Shown: positions 8,035 through 16,419 of the stretch, in pieces
Layout: every line of letters begins with the position of its first letter
Numbering within the stretch: position 1 is the first letter of the stretch
Assembly (NCBI GenBank): GCA_031284675.1
Contig: JAITXQ010000067.1
Location: forward strand, 1-29,525
Length of the DNA stretch: 29,525 nucleotides
Source of the DNA: Rickettsiales bacterium
GTDB lineage: Bacteria > Pseudomonadota > Alphaproteobacteria > Rickettsiales > Anaplasmataceae
Direction of reading: 5' to 3'
The notes under the pieces: generated by a model
The model's input: the letters and a program-made list of their open reading frames with translations, nothing else
Database searches by the model: none
Told to the model about the DNA's origin: nothing
Position numbers and translations under genes: made by a program

Positions 8035-9555
8035 CTACCTTTCTATGAAAGACCTATCGACTGTTGCAATTATAGGCGTAAACAAGAACGATAAAAGAGT
8101 ACGTGATTGAGTAACTATATACACTTCTGCTGGCATACCAGGGTATAGGTATACATTCTTAAACTGAGCAAGCTCTGACTTTGGTATCACCACGCGTACT
8201 GAATAATAACGCCCTAGCCTTGGATCATCAAGGGCATCGGGAGAAATATGGCTTACTATACCATTAATTAAACTTAAACGACGTGCACTGTAAGCACTTA
8301 AACGAACTTTAACTTTTAGTCCTTCCAACCCGTCAATAGATACTATATTACTATCTTTCTTTTGCGCTGATAATATTTCTTCTATGTTTCTAGTTTGAAT
8401 TTTAGCATCTATTATTAGATCATCATCCGAGGGTACCACGCTCATGATCGGAACTCCAGATTGTATAACACCACCTTCAGTATGGTATCTTATATCTGTG
8501 ACTATTCCATCTTGAGGCGATTTAATTATTGTACGTGCTAATGAATCTTCGGCAACCATCAGCCTCTCTTTCAAGTCAGCAATAGATGTACTAACTTCCT
8601 TAAGTTCAGCGTTTGCTCTTTCTTGAGAATCATTTTTCACGTTTATAATTTCTAATTCATTCTCTCCAATTTTTTGCTGCACTTGAGATATTGCAGCGCG
8701 GTAATGACCAACTCTACCCTCAATTTCAGCAAATTGCTTTTCCAAAGCCAAAATGTGCGGTTTGCTTATGTGGCCACTATCAAGTAATTGTCTTTTTGTT
8801 TCCAATTCTCCAGTTATCAAGTCATATTGCTTATAAGCTGCATCCAGTTGAGAGTTTAGCCCCGCTAATTCATCATTTAACTGCTTTATACGTTGCTGCA
8901 GTATATCCGTTTTTCCCAATATGCTCTTTCTCTGAGAGTTAAACAATTTTACTTGATTCTTTATCACTTTATTTACAAGTTTATCGTTAGATAATTTTTT
9001 AACCTCATCAGAAAATTCGAGTGTGTCCAAATCTACTCTGATTGCAAGAAGCCTTGCCTCAGTCACCAAAAATGATAAAAGTTTTTCTTTGATAATACTT
9101 AAATTCGCCTTCTCGTTAACATCACTTAATAAAACTAAAGGCTCATCTTTTTTAACTACTTGTCCCTCTTTTACTAAAATTTTGCTTATTATTCCTCCGC
9201 CCAAGTGTTGAACTATTTTCCTATTTGAAGATACAATAACTTCTCCACTTGCGTGCACCGCTCCGTCAATTGGAGCTACAGCTGACCAAATACCGCCTAT
9301 TCCAAAAAAGATGAGTATCACTATCAGACCAAAAGATAATGGTCCCCATGTTATGCTAAGGACTTCATTTACGTTATCACTTTCGCGTCTTAAAATAAAA
9401 CTTATCATCGCATCAATCAATGCGAACGTTTTATCCAAAAATTTTGGGTATTTCTTCTTTTTATTTTTTGTTCTTTGCATATTTACACTATCACTATGGC
9501 CAAGCAGACCTGTCAAAGAAAATCCTGTGCTAAGCTTTTTTAACTTACTTATCAT
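8035..9555 (-). CDS. Type I secretion membrane fusion protein, HlyD family
   Basis: The 506-residue product is a periplasmic adaptor of the HlyD/PrtE type. Such adaptors link an inner-membrane ABC exporter to a TolC-like outer-membrane channel for one-step protein secretion. A basic cytoplasmic segment of about 70 residues precedes a single span (about 72-94). The first lipoyl-like half then follows (VIVSSNRKIVQHLGGGIISK), then a long helical, coiled-coil-like section (about 150-345), and the second lipoyl half (TIIKSPQDGIVTDIRYHTEG). The C-terminal beta domain ends in SFLFTPIIATVDRSF, as in PrtE-like adaptors. The ABC transporter and TolC partner genes are not in the window, so this is an isolated copy. 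It is transcribed away from fabG. The substrate is unknown. Confidence 0.9.
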   Translation of the reverse strand: MISKLKKLSTGFSLTGLLGHSDSVNMQRTKNKKKKYPKFLDKTFALIDAMISFILRRESDNVNEVLSITWGPLSFGLIVILIFFGIGGIWSAVAPIDGAVHASGEVIVSSNRKIVQHLGGGIISKILVKEGQVVKKDEPLVLLSDVNEKANLSIIKEKLLSFLVTEARLLAIRVDLDTLEFSDEVKKLSNDKLVNKVIKNQVKLFNSQRKSILGKTDILQQRIKQLNDELAGLNSQLDAAYKQYDLITGELETKRQLLDSGHISKPHILALEKQFAEIEGRVGHYRAAISQVQQKIGENELEIINVKNDSQERANAELKEVSTSIADLKERLMVAEDSLARTIIKSPQDGIVTDIRYHTEGGVIQSGVPIMSVVPSDDDLIIDAKIQTRNIEEILSAQKKDSNIVSIDGLEGLKVKVRLSAYSARRLSLINGIVSHISPDALDDPRLGRYYSVRVVIPKSELAQFKNVYLYPGMPAEVYIVTQSRTLLSFLFTPIIATVDRSFIER

Positions 9556-9761
9556 ATACTACTGTAAATTTGCATTAGTGTAAGATAACACACAAAAACA
9601 AAGAATCTATAGATTTAAGCACTTCATTTAGACTGTGGAACATCAGAATAAACTGTTTAGTAACAATTCTTGTATCTTGATCTAATGTTTTAAGTTTTAT
9701 GCAAGAGATCTATTGCCAACTAGTCAATATTTTGTTAGTAATCAGATAAAAGAAAATTATT

Positions 9762-10496
9762 ATGTTTGGATTAGAAGGCAGAAAATTCTTGATTACTGGC
9801 GCATCAGGTGGAATAGGGCAAGCAATTGCAAAAATTATGCACAAAGCCGGAGCAACTTTATGCATTTCTGGCACAAAAAAAGAAGTGCTTGAAGAAGTTG
9901 CTAAACAATATGAAAAAAATATGCATATACTCCCTTGCAACTTATCAAATGCTGAGGAAGTAAATCAACTAATAAATAGAGCAAGTGAGTTGATGGGAGG
10001 CTTTGACGGGCTCGTATGCAATGCAGGCATTACACAAGACAGTTTATTGCTGAGAATGACAGATGAAGCATGGCAAAAAGTAATTGATATTAACTTGACC
10101 TCCACATTTAAGCTCAATAGAGAAGCATGTAAGAAACTAATTAAGAATAATTGGGGAAGAATTATAAATATTTCCTCAATAATAGGGCTGACAGGAAATG
10201 CCGGACAAGCAAATTATGCAGCGTCCAAAGCTGGAATAATAGCTATGAGTAAATCTATAGCAAAAGAAGTTGCAAGTCGCAATGTAACAGTAAATTGTAT
10301 TGCTCCTGGGTTTATAGATACTAAAATGACTGAAGTTTTAAATGAAGAACAGAAGGGAAAAATATTAGATAATATTCCGATGAAAAGAATGGGAACAGGA
10401 GAAGAAATAGCAGCGGGGGTCTTATTTTTAGCAAGTAATGAAGCAAAATATATAACAGGGCATGTGCTTAATATTAATGGTGGGTTATTTATGTAG
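9762..10496 (+). CDS. fabG: 3-oxoacyl-[acyl-carrier-protein] reductase
   Basis: The product is a 244-residue short-chain dehydrogenase that reduces beta-ketoacyl-ACP with NADPH in type II fatty-acid synthesis. The cofactor motif TGASGGIG spans residues 12-19 and NAGI is at 87-90. The catalytic set is N111, S139 (INISSIIG), Y152 and K156 (NYAASK), with PGFIDTKM after the active site as is usual for FabG. The length is the same as Escherichia coli FabG (244). Other short-chain reductases share the fold, but the overall pattern is that of FabG. It stands on the plus strand, divergent from the HlyD-type gene across about 206 bp, in which no clear promoter could be fixed. Confidence 0.94.
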   Translation: MFGLEGRKFLITGASGGIGQAIAKIMHKAGATLCISGTKKEVLEEVAKQYEKNMHILPCNLSNAEEVNQLINRASELMGGFDGLVCNAGITQDSLLLRMTDEAWQKVIDINLTSTFKLNREACKKLIKNNWGRIINISSIIGLTGNAGQANYAASKAGIIAMSKSIAKEVASRNVTVNCIAPGFIDTKMTEVLNEEQKGKILDNIPMKRMGTGEEIAAGVLFLASNEAKYITGHVLNINGGLFM

Positions 10497-10509
10497 CAAC
10501 ACTTATGTA

Positions 10510-10538
10510 TGGACAAATTATAAGGTTTACTTTAAAAT
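10510..10538 (+). promoter_or_regulatory. Candidate sigma-70 promoter for the VirB2-like gene
   Basis: TGGACA (10510-10515) and TAAAAT (10533-10538) each match five of six consensus bases and are spaced by 17 bases. They lie 14 bp after the fabG stop codon. A start near 10545 would leave a leader of about 47 bases before the next ATG. This suggests the pilin gene can be expressed separately from fabG. Confidence 0.45.
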
Positions 10539-10591
10539 AAAAATATGTGCAGGTTTAAGTTTGCGTTAATTTATTATTTAAAGGCAAAAAA

Positions 10592-10945
10592 ATGAGCTCT
10601 ATAATAAAAAGATTTTTTAGTATTTTTTGCGCAGTATTACTTTTCTCTTTCTCAGGTTATGCAAATACCTCTGGTGCTAGTAGTCCTGATATGGATGACA
10701 CAACTAAAGTAATATGCAATATTATTGGTTACATTTGGGGGATAGGCGGTCCACTTATGACAATAGTAATAATTGGTGCATCCTTGCTTGCAATATTTGG
10801 CAGGATGCCGTGGCCAGCCCTCTTTGCTCTAGGCATGTTCTGTGGTGTATTTTTTGGCGCTAAAGCTATCATAACAAAAATTATGCCCAACGTAAGCGAT
10901 GAAGCAAAAGCTATGTTGGAAAAGTGTGGAAAGAAAAACCCATAA
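10592..10945 (+). CDS. virB2: TrbC/VirB2-family type IV secretion pilin
   Basis: The 117-residue product has a typical secretion signal (basic MSSIIKRFF, a hydrophobic stretch, probable cleavage after GYA at 22-24). Two hydrophobic segments follow at about 52-70 and 74-94, joined by a short basic turn (FGRMPWP). This is the architecture of VirB2/TrbC pilins, in which the mature protein inserts in the inner membrane with two spans before assembly into a type IV secretion pilus. The segment IFGRMPW followed by a Gly/Phe-rich span (GVFFGAKAIITKI) resembles VirB2. The C-terminal tail (MPNVSDEAKAMLEKCGKKNP) is longer than in classic VirB2. An AAAGGC ribosome binding site precedes the ATG. No other vir gene is nearby, as is common for scattered rickettsial vir genes. 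The family call rests on topology and short motifs. Confidence 0.78.
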   Translation: MSSIIKRFFSIFCAVLLFSFSGYANTSGASSPDMDDTTKVICNIIGYIWGIGGPLMTIVIIGASLLAIFGRMPWPALFALGMFCGVFFGAKAIITKIMPNVSDEAKAMLEKCGKKNP

Positions 10946-10966
10946 AAGTACAGAAGTGCTTCTCTG

Positions 10967-12256
10967 TTATCCATTAAATTGCTTCATATCTTCAATTTGC
11001 AGCAAATAAGGACTATCTTTTGGTAAAGTTTTAACAGCTAACTCAGCGTATTTCATAAATTGCTTTGAATTACCTTCAATACAAGCCTTCTTTGTCAAAG
11101 CAAAATAATGCATTGCCGTATCAGCGTCACGTTTATATGCAACACTTAAATATTTCCAGACAAAGGCGTTATGTGGTTCTACACTCAAAATCTGCTCCAG
11201 GTAAAAAATCGCCTTCTTTGCATCACCGTGTAATAATAAAGTATGGGATAATGCAAGTTTTACTAAATAACTATTCTCCTCAGATAAATGCCTAAGCGAT
11301 TCTTCATACATTTTTATTGCTTCACTTAAATTTCCAGCCTTGTATAGCATTTCTGCTTTTAATTCATATAAGTATGGGTCATTGCGTGATTCTTGAATTA
11401 ATGAATTAACTCTAGCAATAGCCTCTTCTATCCTCCCTTGCCTGTAGTAGACTATAGCATTTACGTACTCAGAAACTCTATCATTACCTTCATATTTATT
11501 AGATAGCACATGAATAGGAATAAAGAAAGAGTCTAGCTTTGCAACCATACGCTCAAACTTTAGTAATTTATCCGCAAGAATTGGTTTTACGTTGTTTTTT
11601 ACCTTATAATTCTGTACAGCAAATACACGTTTATCACTAAGTGGGTGAGTGCGGAAATATTCCTCGGTATTTTCATGCTCAATACTTTTAAAATAGTCAA
11701 AAACCTCTTTCATACCTGAATTATCATAGCCAGATTCATCAAGGTACCTTAAAGCATAGCTATCTGCTACACTTTCTTGCTCTTGAGAATAATTAAAAAA
11801 CAGCCTTGAACTGAGTGCTACACCACTAAGCAAAATTGTACCAGCAATTTGAGGGTTAATGATAATACTAGAAACTAATCCTACCATATAGCTAATCATT
11901 GCTATCGATTGAAAATAACCCATAGCACCACTCATCTGCAATATATGACCAGCAGATATGTGAGCAATCTCATGTGCTAATATACCAAGCAGGACATAAG
12001 GTTTAGCCGAATATTGTAAAAGCCCTAAATGAATGAAAATACTATTATTGTTAATTACGAAAGCGTTAATCGAATTATCATTAATTATAAAAACCTTCAT
12101 TCGGTCACTATCAACATCCGCAGCAGAAAATAAAGGCTGCGCTAGCTCTTTCACCATTGCCTCTACTTCACTATCTCTAATAATATTAATAGAGTAAGCG
12201 TTATTACAATATGCAAAAAAGAATAATAGAGTCAAAAACTTAGCAATTTTAAACAT
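10967..12256 (-). CDS. M48-family zinc metalloprotease with C-terminal TPR-like repeats (BepA-like)
   Basis: This is a 429-residue predicted periplasmic metallopeptidase. An N-terminal signal peptide (about residues 1-22) is followed by an M48 domain. The zinc motif HEIAH gives H95, E96 and H99, and the third ligand is probably E161 in EQESVADSYA. The NAFVINNN strand just before the motif is also typical of M48 proteins. The C-terminal half (about 250-420) consists of helical TPR-like repeats, for example LYELKAEMLYKAGNLSEAIKMY. This layout matches BepA/YfgC, which helps assemble and quality-control outer-membrane beta-barrel proteins. The gene converges with the VirB2-like gene, the two stop codons being about 20 bp apart, and it follows ribB after 71 bp. 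Confidence 0.9.
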   Translation of the reverse strand: MFKIAKFLTLLFFFAYCNNAYSINIIRDSEVEAMVKELAQPLFSAADVDSDRMKVFIINDNSINAFVINNNSIFIHLGLLQYSAKPYVLLGILAHEIAHISAGHILQMSGAMGYFQSIAMISYMVGLVSSIIINPQIAGTILLSGVALSSRLFFNYSQEQESVADSYALRYLDESGYDNSGMKEVFDYFKSIEHENTEEYFRTHPLSDKRVFAVQNYKVKNNVKPILADKLLKFERMVAKLDSFFIPIHVLSNKYEGNDRVSEYVNAIVYYRQGRIEEAIARVNSLIQESRNDPYLYELKAEMLYKAGNLSEAIKMYEESLRHLSEENSYLVKLALSHTLLLHGDAKKAIFYLEQILSVEPHNAFVWKYLSVAYKRDADTAMHYFALTKKACIEGNSKQFMKYAELAVKTLPKDSPYLLQIEDMKQFNG

Positions 12257-12327
12257 GAAAACTCTGTACTTGTATAACTTACAGGAATTTTATATTTTAA
12301 CACTTAAATTATATAAATTTATAAACG

Positions 12328-12981
12328 CTAGTTTAATTTTTTGACGTAACTGATAAGTTTGTCGATGGTAGTTAACTTAATTTTATGATGTTCAGCAAAT
12401 TTAAGCAGCTCAGGTAAGTGCATCATAGAGCCATCGTCATTCACTAATTCACACCCTACAGCTGCATGATTAAAGCCAACTAACTTTGCTATTTCAACAC
12501 TTGCTTCAGTATGACCATTTCTTGCTAAAACCCCACCATCATTTGCAATAATAGGAAAAACATGCCCTGGGGTAACAATATCATCTTTAGTACTCTTTTC
12601 ATCGATGGCAGTAAGTATCGTATGCGTTCTATCATGAGCAGAAACACCTGTTGTAATGCCACAACGCGCATCAATTGACGTAGTAAATGCAGTATGAAGA
12701 GTAAGCTTTTCATCTACATTACTCTTCCTCATAAACTCAAGATTTAGTTTACTCATATGAAGCTTTGTCATAGCTAAAAATACAATACCAGTACCATACC
12801 TAACCATAAAAGCCATATGTTCTGGTTTTACTTTTTCAGCTAAGACAATCAAATCACCTTCATTTTCTCTATTTTCATCATCAACTAAAATGAATAATTT
12901 ACCGGAACGAGCGTCCTCTAATACATCTTCCACAGAAGAAATGCCGGATAGACTCATTGATGCATAAGTGGCCTGTACCAT
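12328..12981 (-). CDS. ribB: 3,4-dihydroxy-2-butanone 4-phosphate synthase
   Basis: This enzyme makes 3,4-dihydroxy-2-butanone 4-phosphate from ribulose 5-phosphate, supplying the four-carbon unit of riboflavin. The metal- and substrate-binding acidic loop DDENRENEGDL is at residues 34-44. The later GHVFPII and RNGHTEASVEIAKL segments supply the conserved histidine and acidic residue. At 217 residues it equals the stand-alone RibB of Escherichia coli, and it lacks the GTP cyclohydrolase II (RibA) domain often fused to it. It starts 3 bp after the greA stop codon, so the two are probably cotranscribed. An internal ATG at residue 9 is a possible alternative start; neither has a strong ribosome binding site. 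Riboflavin synthesis is a known capability of Wolbachia. Confidence 0.95.
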   Translation of the reverse strand: MVQATYASMSLSGISSVEDVLEDARSGKLFILVDDENRENEGDLIVLAEKVKPEHMAFMVRYGTGIVFLAMTKLHMSKLNLEFMRKSNVDEKLTLHTAFTTSIDARCGITTGVSAHDRTHTILTAIDEKSTKDDIVTPGHVFPIIANDGGVLARNGHTEASVEIAKLVGFNHAAVGCELVNDDGSMMHLPELLKFAEHHKIKLTTIDKLISYVKKLN

Positions 12982-12984
12982 AAT

Positions 12985-13479
12985 TTACTTAAATTCAACC
13001 TTAACTATTTTATACAATTTCTCTCCACTTGGCACTATAACTTCCACATATTCGCCGACCTTTTTGCCGATTAAAGCACTTCCCAAAGGTGAACTAGTAG
13101 ATATCAACTGCTTTGAAACATCAGCTTCATATTCACCTACAACCTTATAAATATACTCTACTTCACTGTCATCATTACTTAACATGCTTAATGTCACAGT
13201 TGCACCGAACATTACTGAATCACCAGACAAATTTTTCACTTCTATTACTTCTGCATGTGATAGCTTGTTCTCTACCTCCATTATACGGCCTTCAATAAAA
13301 CCTAACTTTTCCCGTGCAGCATGATACTCTGCGTTTTCAGATAAATCACCTTGATCACGAGCGTCAGAAATAGCTTGTATAATAGAAGGTTTTTCTTCCT
13401 TTAATTTTTCAAGTTCAGCTTGCATATGCTCAAAACCTTCCTTTGTCATAGGAAATTTATTAATAATGGATGAAGCCAT
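12985..13479 (-). CDS. greA: Transcription elongation factor GreA
   Basis: GreA enters the secondary channel of RNA polymerase and stimulates cleavage of backtracked RNA. The 164-residue product has the N-terminal coiled coil (EHMQAELEKLKEEKP), the acidic tip sequence DARDQGDLSENAEYHAAREK and the C-terminal FKBP-like domain (SPLGSALIGKKVGEYVEV). The start is placed at the ATG at 13479 because AGGTGG lies just upstream; a GTG at 13488 would add three residues (MVV). That ribosome binding site overlaps the atpA stop codon, so greA is probably translated from the atpHA message. Confidence 0.95.
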   Translation of the reverse strand: MASSIINKFPMTKEGFEHMQAELEKLKEEKPSIIQAISDARDQGDLSENAEYHAAREKLGFIEGRIMEVENKLSHAEVIEVKNLSGDSVMFGATVTLSMLSNDDSEVEYIYKVVGEYEADVSKQLISTSSPLGSALIGKKVGEYVEVIVPSGEKLYKIVKVEFK

Positions 13480-13488
13480 AACCACCAC

Positions 13489-15030
13489 CTAAACGCAATT
13501 AAATTGAGTAACAAAATTACTCACAACATTAAAAATATCCTCTTTTATATCATCACTCATGTCATTTGACAACTTTTTTAAGACCCCAGGGTACACAGCA
13601 TGAAAATAATTAATAAGATCGTGTTCGAATTTATTAATATCACTTATTTGTATCTGACTTAACTGATCATATAAGCTAGAAAAAATGTACATCAGCACTA
13701 CTTGCTCTTCTATTGGCATAGGTGAATGCTGTTTTTGTTTTAATAACTCGACAAGATATTTACCCTTATTTAAGAATAATTGAACACTAGCATCAAGATC
13801 AGAATCAAATTTTGCGAAATCTTCTAATTCTCTATATTGAGCTAAACTTAGCTTTATAGAACCAGCAACTTTTTTTACAGATTTCAATTGTGCAGCAGAA
13901 CCAACTCGCGAAACTGATAAACCTATATTCACTGCAGGGCGAAATCCTTTATGAAATAATTCAGACTCAAGAAAGATTTGTCCATCGGTAATTGAAATCA
14001 CGTTTGTTGGCACATATGCAGATACATCACCAGCTTGAGTTTCGATGATTGGCAAAGCAGTTAAAGACCCCTGCCCTTTTTCATCAGACATTTTAGCAGC
14101 TCTTTCAAGCAAGCGAGAATGTACATAGAATATATCTCCAGGGTAAGCCTCACGACCAGGAGGACGTCTCAATAATAAAGACATCTGCCTATATGCCACA
14201 GCATGCTTAGATAAATCATCATATACAACCAAACAATGCATTCCATTGTCACGGAAAAATTCCCCAATAGTGCAACCAGCATAAGGTGCCAAAAATTGCA
14301 TAGGTGCGCAGTCAGATGCACTAGCCACAACTATAGTTGTATATTCTAATGCTCCGCTTTCTTTTAGCTTATTTACCACTTTTGCTACTGTTGAAATTTT
14401 TTGTCCAATAGCAACATAAACACAGTAAACTTTTTGATTTTCGTCCACTTCATCGTTAATCTTCTTCTGATTGATAATAGTATCAAGCGCAATAGTAGTT
14501 TTACCAATTTGTCTATCGCCAATAATTAATTCACGTTGCCCTCTACCTATTGGAATGAGCAAATCTATAATTTTAATTCCCGTTTGCAGCGGCTCATGCA
14601 CAGATTTACGATCAATAATGCCCGGAGCTTTAGACTCTATATCTATCCTATTTTTGGTTCTAATTTCTCCGCAACCATCTATAGGCTGACCTAATGCATT
14701 TACAACTCTTCCTAATAATTCATACCCTACAGGCACTTGCACAACATCACCACTACATTTTACGATATCGCCTTCTTTCACATCACGATCACTACCAAGT
14801 AGCACTATTCCAGCTATATCATGATCTAAATCAAGAACTATTCCTTCCACACCACTTGCAAAAAATACCTTTTCGCCGAATTTTGCTTTTTCCAGCCCAT
14901 AAACCAACGCAATACCATCAGTTACTGAAATCACTTCACCTATATTTTCCCGCTTTATAGGATTATCAAACGCCTCAACCTTTTCTCTTATTATATTTAC
15001 TATCTCAGAAGCATTAATACTGTTTTTCAT
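13489..15030 (-). CDS. atpA: F1F0 ATP synthase subunit alpha
   Basis: The product is the 513-residue non-catalytic nucleotide-binding alpha subunit of the F1 head. It has the Walker A motif GDRQIGKT (171-178), the Walker B region [12 protein letters not shown], the [12 protein letters not shown] loop and the [10 protein letters not shown] segment, whose arginine reaches into the beta-subunit catalytic site. The length is typical. Its ATG overlaps the atpH stop codon by 4 bp, so the two are translationally coupled. The usual next genes atpG, atpD and atpC are missing downstream, where greA is found instead; the ATP synthase operon is therefore split, as in other Rickettsiales. Confidence 0.98.
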   Translation of the reverse strand: MKNSINASEIVNIIREKVEAFDNPIKRENIGEVISVTDGIALVYGLEKAKFGEKVFFASGVEGIVLDLDHDIAGIVLLGSDRDVKEGDIVKCSGDVVQVPVGYELLGRVVNALGQPIDGCGEIRTKNRIDIESKAPGIIDRKSVHEPLQTGIKIIDLLIPIGRGQRELIIGDRQIGKTTIALDTIINQKKINDEVDENQKVYCVYVAIGQKISTVAKVVNKLKESGALEYTTIVVASASDCAPMQFLAPYAGCTIGEFFRDNGMHCLVVYDDLSKHAVAYRQMSLLLRRPPGREAYPGDIFYVHSRLLERAAKMSDEKGQGSLTALPIIETQAGDVSAYVPTNVISITDGQIFLESELFHKGFRPAVNIGLSVSRVGSAAQLKSVKKVAGSIKLSLAQYRELEDFAKFDSDLDASVQLFLNKGKYLVELLKQKQHSPMPIEEQVVLMYIFSSLYDQLSQIQISDINKFEHDLINYFHAVYPGVLKKLSNDMSDDIKEDIFNVVSNFVTQFNCV

Positions 15031-15587
15031 ATAAAATTCCTTATTTTTAATATTTTCACTTTACTTAAATCCACTAATCTATCTAAGTAACTTTTTAGCG
15101 AAGCATCGATCAAATTAGAACCATACCTGACTATAAAACCACCTAGTATAGAAGGGTCAATCACGTTGCTTACTTTTATTATCTTACCAAGAAAGCTCAA
15201 AGATTCAGTAATTATTTTTATATCGGATTCCTTTAAAGTTTCTGCTGACTTTATAGTAATTTCAAATTCATTTTCATTTTCTCTTACAAGATTCAAGAAT
15301 TTTTCTAATATAGGAATTAATAAATTAAAGCGCTTATTTGCAAATATAACCATAATGAATTTTATAAAATTCTCACTTAAGTGCTCATTTATAGAAAGCA
15401 TCACTTCTTTTTTGCGTGCAAAAGAAATCATAGGATGAGATAGGTACATAAAAACATCACGTTGATTTTCAAAAAAAGCCAACAAAAATTCCACTTCTTT
15501 TCTTATAATACCTAGCTTATTTTCTGAGACATGAAACAGCACTCTAGCATAAGATGAAACTAAATTATTGTATTGAGTTTTTCTCAT
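15027..15587 (-). CDS. atpH: F1F0 ATP synthase subunit delta
   Basis: The 186-residue product is the delta subunit (OSCP homologue), which joins the top of the F1 head to the peripheral stalk. It starts [11 protein letters not shown], the usual YAxAL-like opening of the family, and ends with the diagnostic [20 protein letters not shown] followed by a short helix. The middle is divergent, which is normal for this subunit. It overlaps atpA by 4 bp in a stop-start arrangement. The broken yraN gene lies 25 bp upstream on the same strand. Confidence 0.93.
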   Translation of the reverse strand: MRKTQYNNLVSSYARVLFHVSENKLGIIRKEVEFLLAFFENQRDVFMYLSHPMISFARKKEVMLSINEHLSENFIKFIMVIFANKRFNLLIPILEKFLNLVRENENEFEITIKSAETLKESDIKIITESLSFLGKIIKVSNVIDPSILGGFIVRYGSNLIDASLKSYLDRLVDLSKVKILKIRNFI

Positions 15588-15612
15588 ATTTTAAATTACT
15601 TATATAAATCTT

Positions 15613-15960
15613 TCACTCTTCAACCCAAGCATTTTTTATATAAATAGGTTTCCTTTTTAAAGAAAGGAAATATAAATCATACCTAATTGAATGATCCAAA
15701 AACTTAGGATTTTTACTCAAGAAATACTTAGAAAAATTTATAATAGACTGACACTGAGCATCAGATATCGGTATTTCTTGGCCAAGCAAGCTTGCTTTAA
15801 CTTTTATAAAAATCAGCTCCTTTTTTTTAGATATAATTAAATCAATTTCACTAACTTACAACGGTAACGGTGTTTTATAATTATACCACTTTAATTTTAA
15901 ATATGCTAAAACTAATAATTCACCAAAGCAACCTATAAAGTAGCGCAAATTATTCACCAT
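15613..15960 (-). pseudogene. yraN: YraN/UPF0102 family protein, disrupted by an in-frame stop
   Basis: Read from an ATG at 15960, the minus strand encodes a UPF0102 (YraN) homologue: GCFGELLVLAYLKLKWYN, then SEIDLIISKKKELIFIKVKA, and near the end RYDLYFLSL and IYIKNAWVEE. These match the family layout of G-x-x-G-E, then GEIDLI and F-V-E-V-K, then R-x-D with a final N-A-[FW]. Codon 35 is TAA (15856-15858). Between the two good blocks the expected N-Y-R-like motif appears instead in the +1 frame, as IKHRYRCKL. The simplest reading is a net loss of 3 bases in two indels: about 2 bases before IKHRYRCKL, and 1 G in the GGT codon of GEIDLI. The total still divides by three (348 bases), but the middle is out of frame and holds the stop. 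YraN is a nuclease-like protein of unclear role. It lies between rplQ and atpH. Confidence 0.8.
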
Positions 15961-15983
15961 AAGAAGGGCAATTATGATAATAA

Positions 15984-16412
15984 TTAACTTTGTGTAACTA
16001 CTTTATTTCCTTCTCTATTTTTACTATAAGCTTTACCTTTTGCTAAAATATCCCTATCAACTAGTTCTATCACTGCCATTGAAGCGCAATCACCCTTTCG
16101 AGTACTAAATTTCATTATTCTAGAATACCCACCTTCACGATCTTGATAACGATTAGCTAAAACGTTTAATAGCTTATCAACTGCTAACTTACTATTATGA
16201 AGGCGTGAAAGTAAAAGCCTTCTACCATGTAAAGTGTTCTTATTCTTAGCGGTTGTAATAAACTTTTCCACATATGGGCGAAGTTCTTTAGCTTTTGGTA
16301 AAGTAGTTATAATTTGCTCATGGTTAATTAATGAGATGGATAGATTCTTTAACATCGATACTCTATGCTCAGTGTAACGAGATAGTTTACGTTTTTTTAT
16401 TCCATGTTTCAT
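15984..16412 (-). CDS. rplQ: 50S ribosomal protein L17
   Basis: This encodes L17, which binds 23S rRNA near the exit-tunnel side of the large subunit. The 142-residue protein starts MKHGIKKRKLSRYTEHRVSML, the normal L17 opening (M-R-H-x-x-x-x-x-L-x-R). The conserved core with LRPYVEKFITTAK and KGDCASMAVIELVD follows. The last 15 residues or so form a basic tail. It is 7 bp downstream of rpoA and is the last gene of the alpha-operon part of the cluster. GGTGA before the ATG can act as the ribosome binding site. Confidence 0.97.
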   Translation of the reverse strand: MKHGIKKRKLSRYTEHRVSMLKNLSISLINHEQIITTLPKAKELRPYVEKFITTAKNKNTLHGRRLLLSRLHNSKLAVDKLLNVLANRYQDREGGYSRIMKFSTRKGDCASMAVIELVDRDILAKGKAYSKNREGNKVVTQS

Positions 16413-16419
16413 ATATCAC

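Noticed and set aside
9604-9615. Perfect 12-bp palindrome AATCTATAGATT between the divergent HlyD-type gene and fabG
   Set aside because: Several perfect 12-bp palindromes are expected by chance in 29 kb of such A+T-rich DNA, and nothing else marks it as an operator.
9660-9761. A promoter for fabG in the divergent spacer
   Set aside because: Several TTG-type -35 boxes were examined, but none had a matching -10 box at 16-18 bases, so no promoter is called.
10950-10967. Short hairpin between the converging VirB2-like and M48 protease genes as a bidirectional terminator
   Set aside because: The stem is only 4-5 bp with mismatches and there is no T-run, so it does not support a terminator call.
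14694-14960. Plus-strand ORF rich in His, Leu and Gln opposite atpA
   Set aside because: The composition is the expected shadow of the atpA frame in A+T-rich DNA, and atpA is clearly coding.
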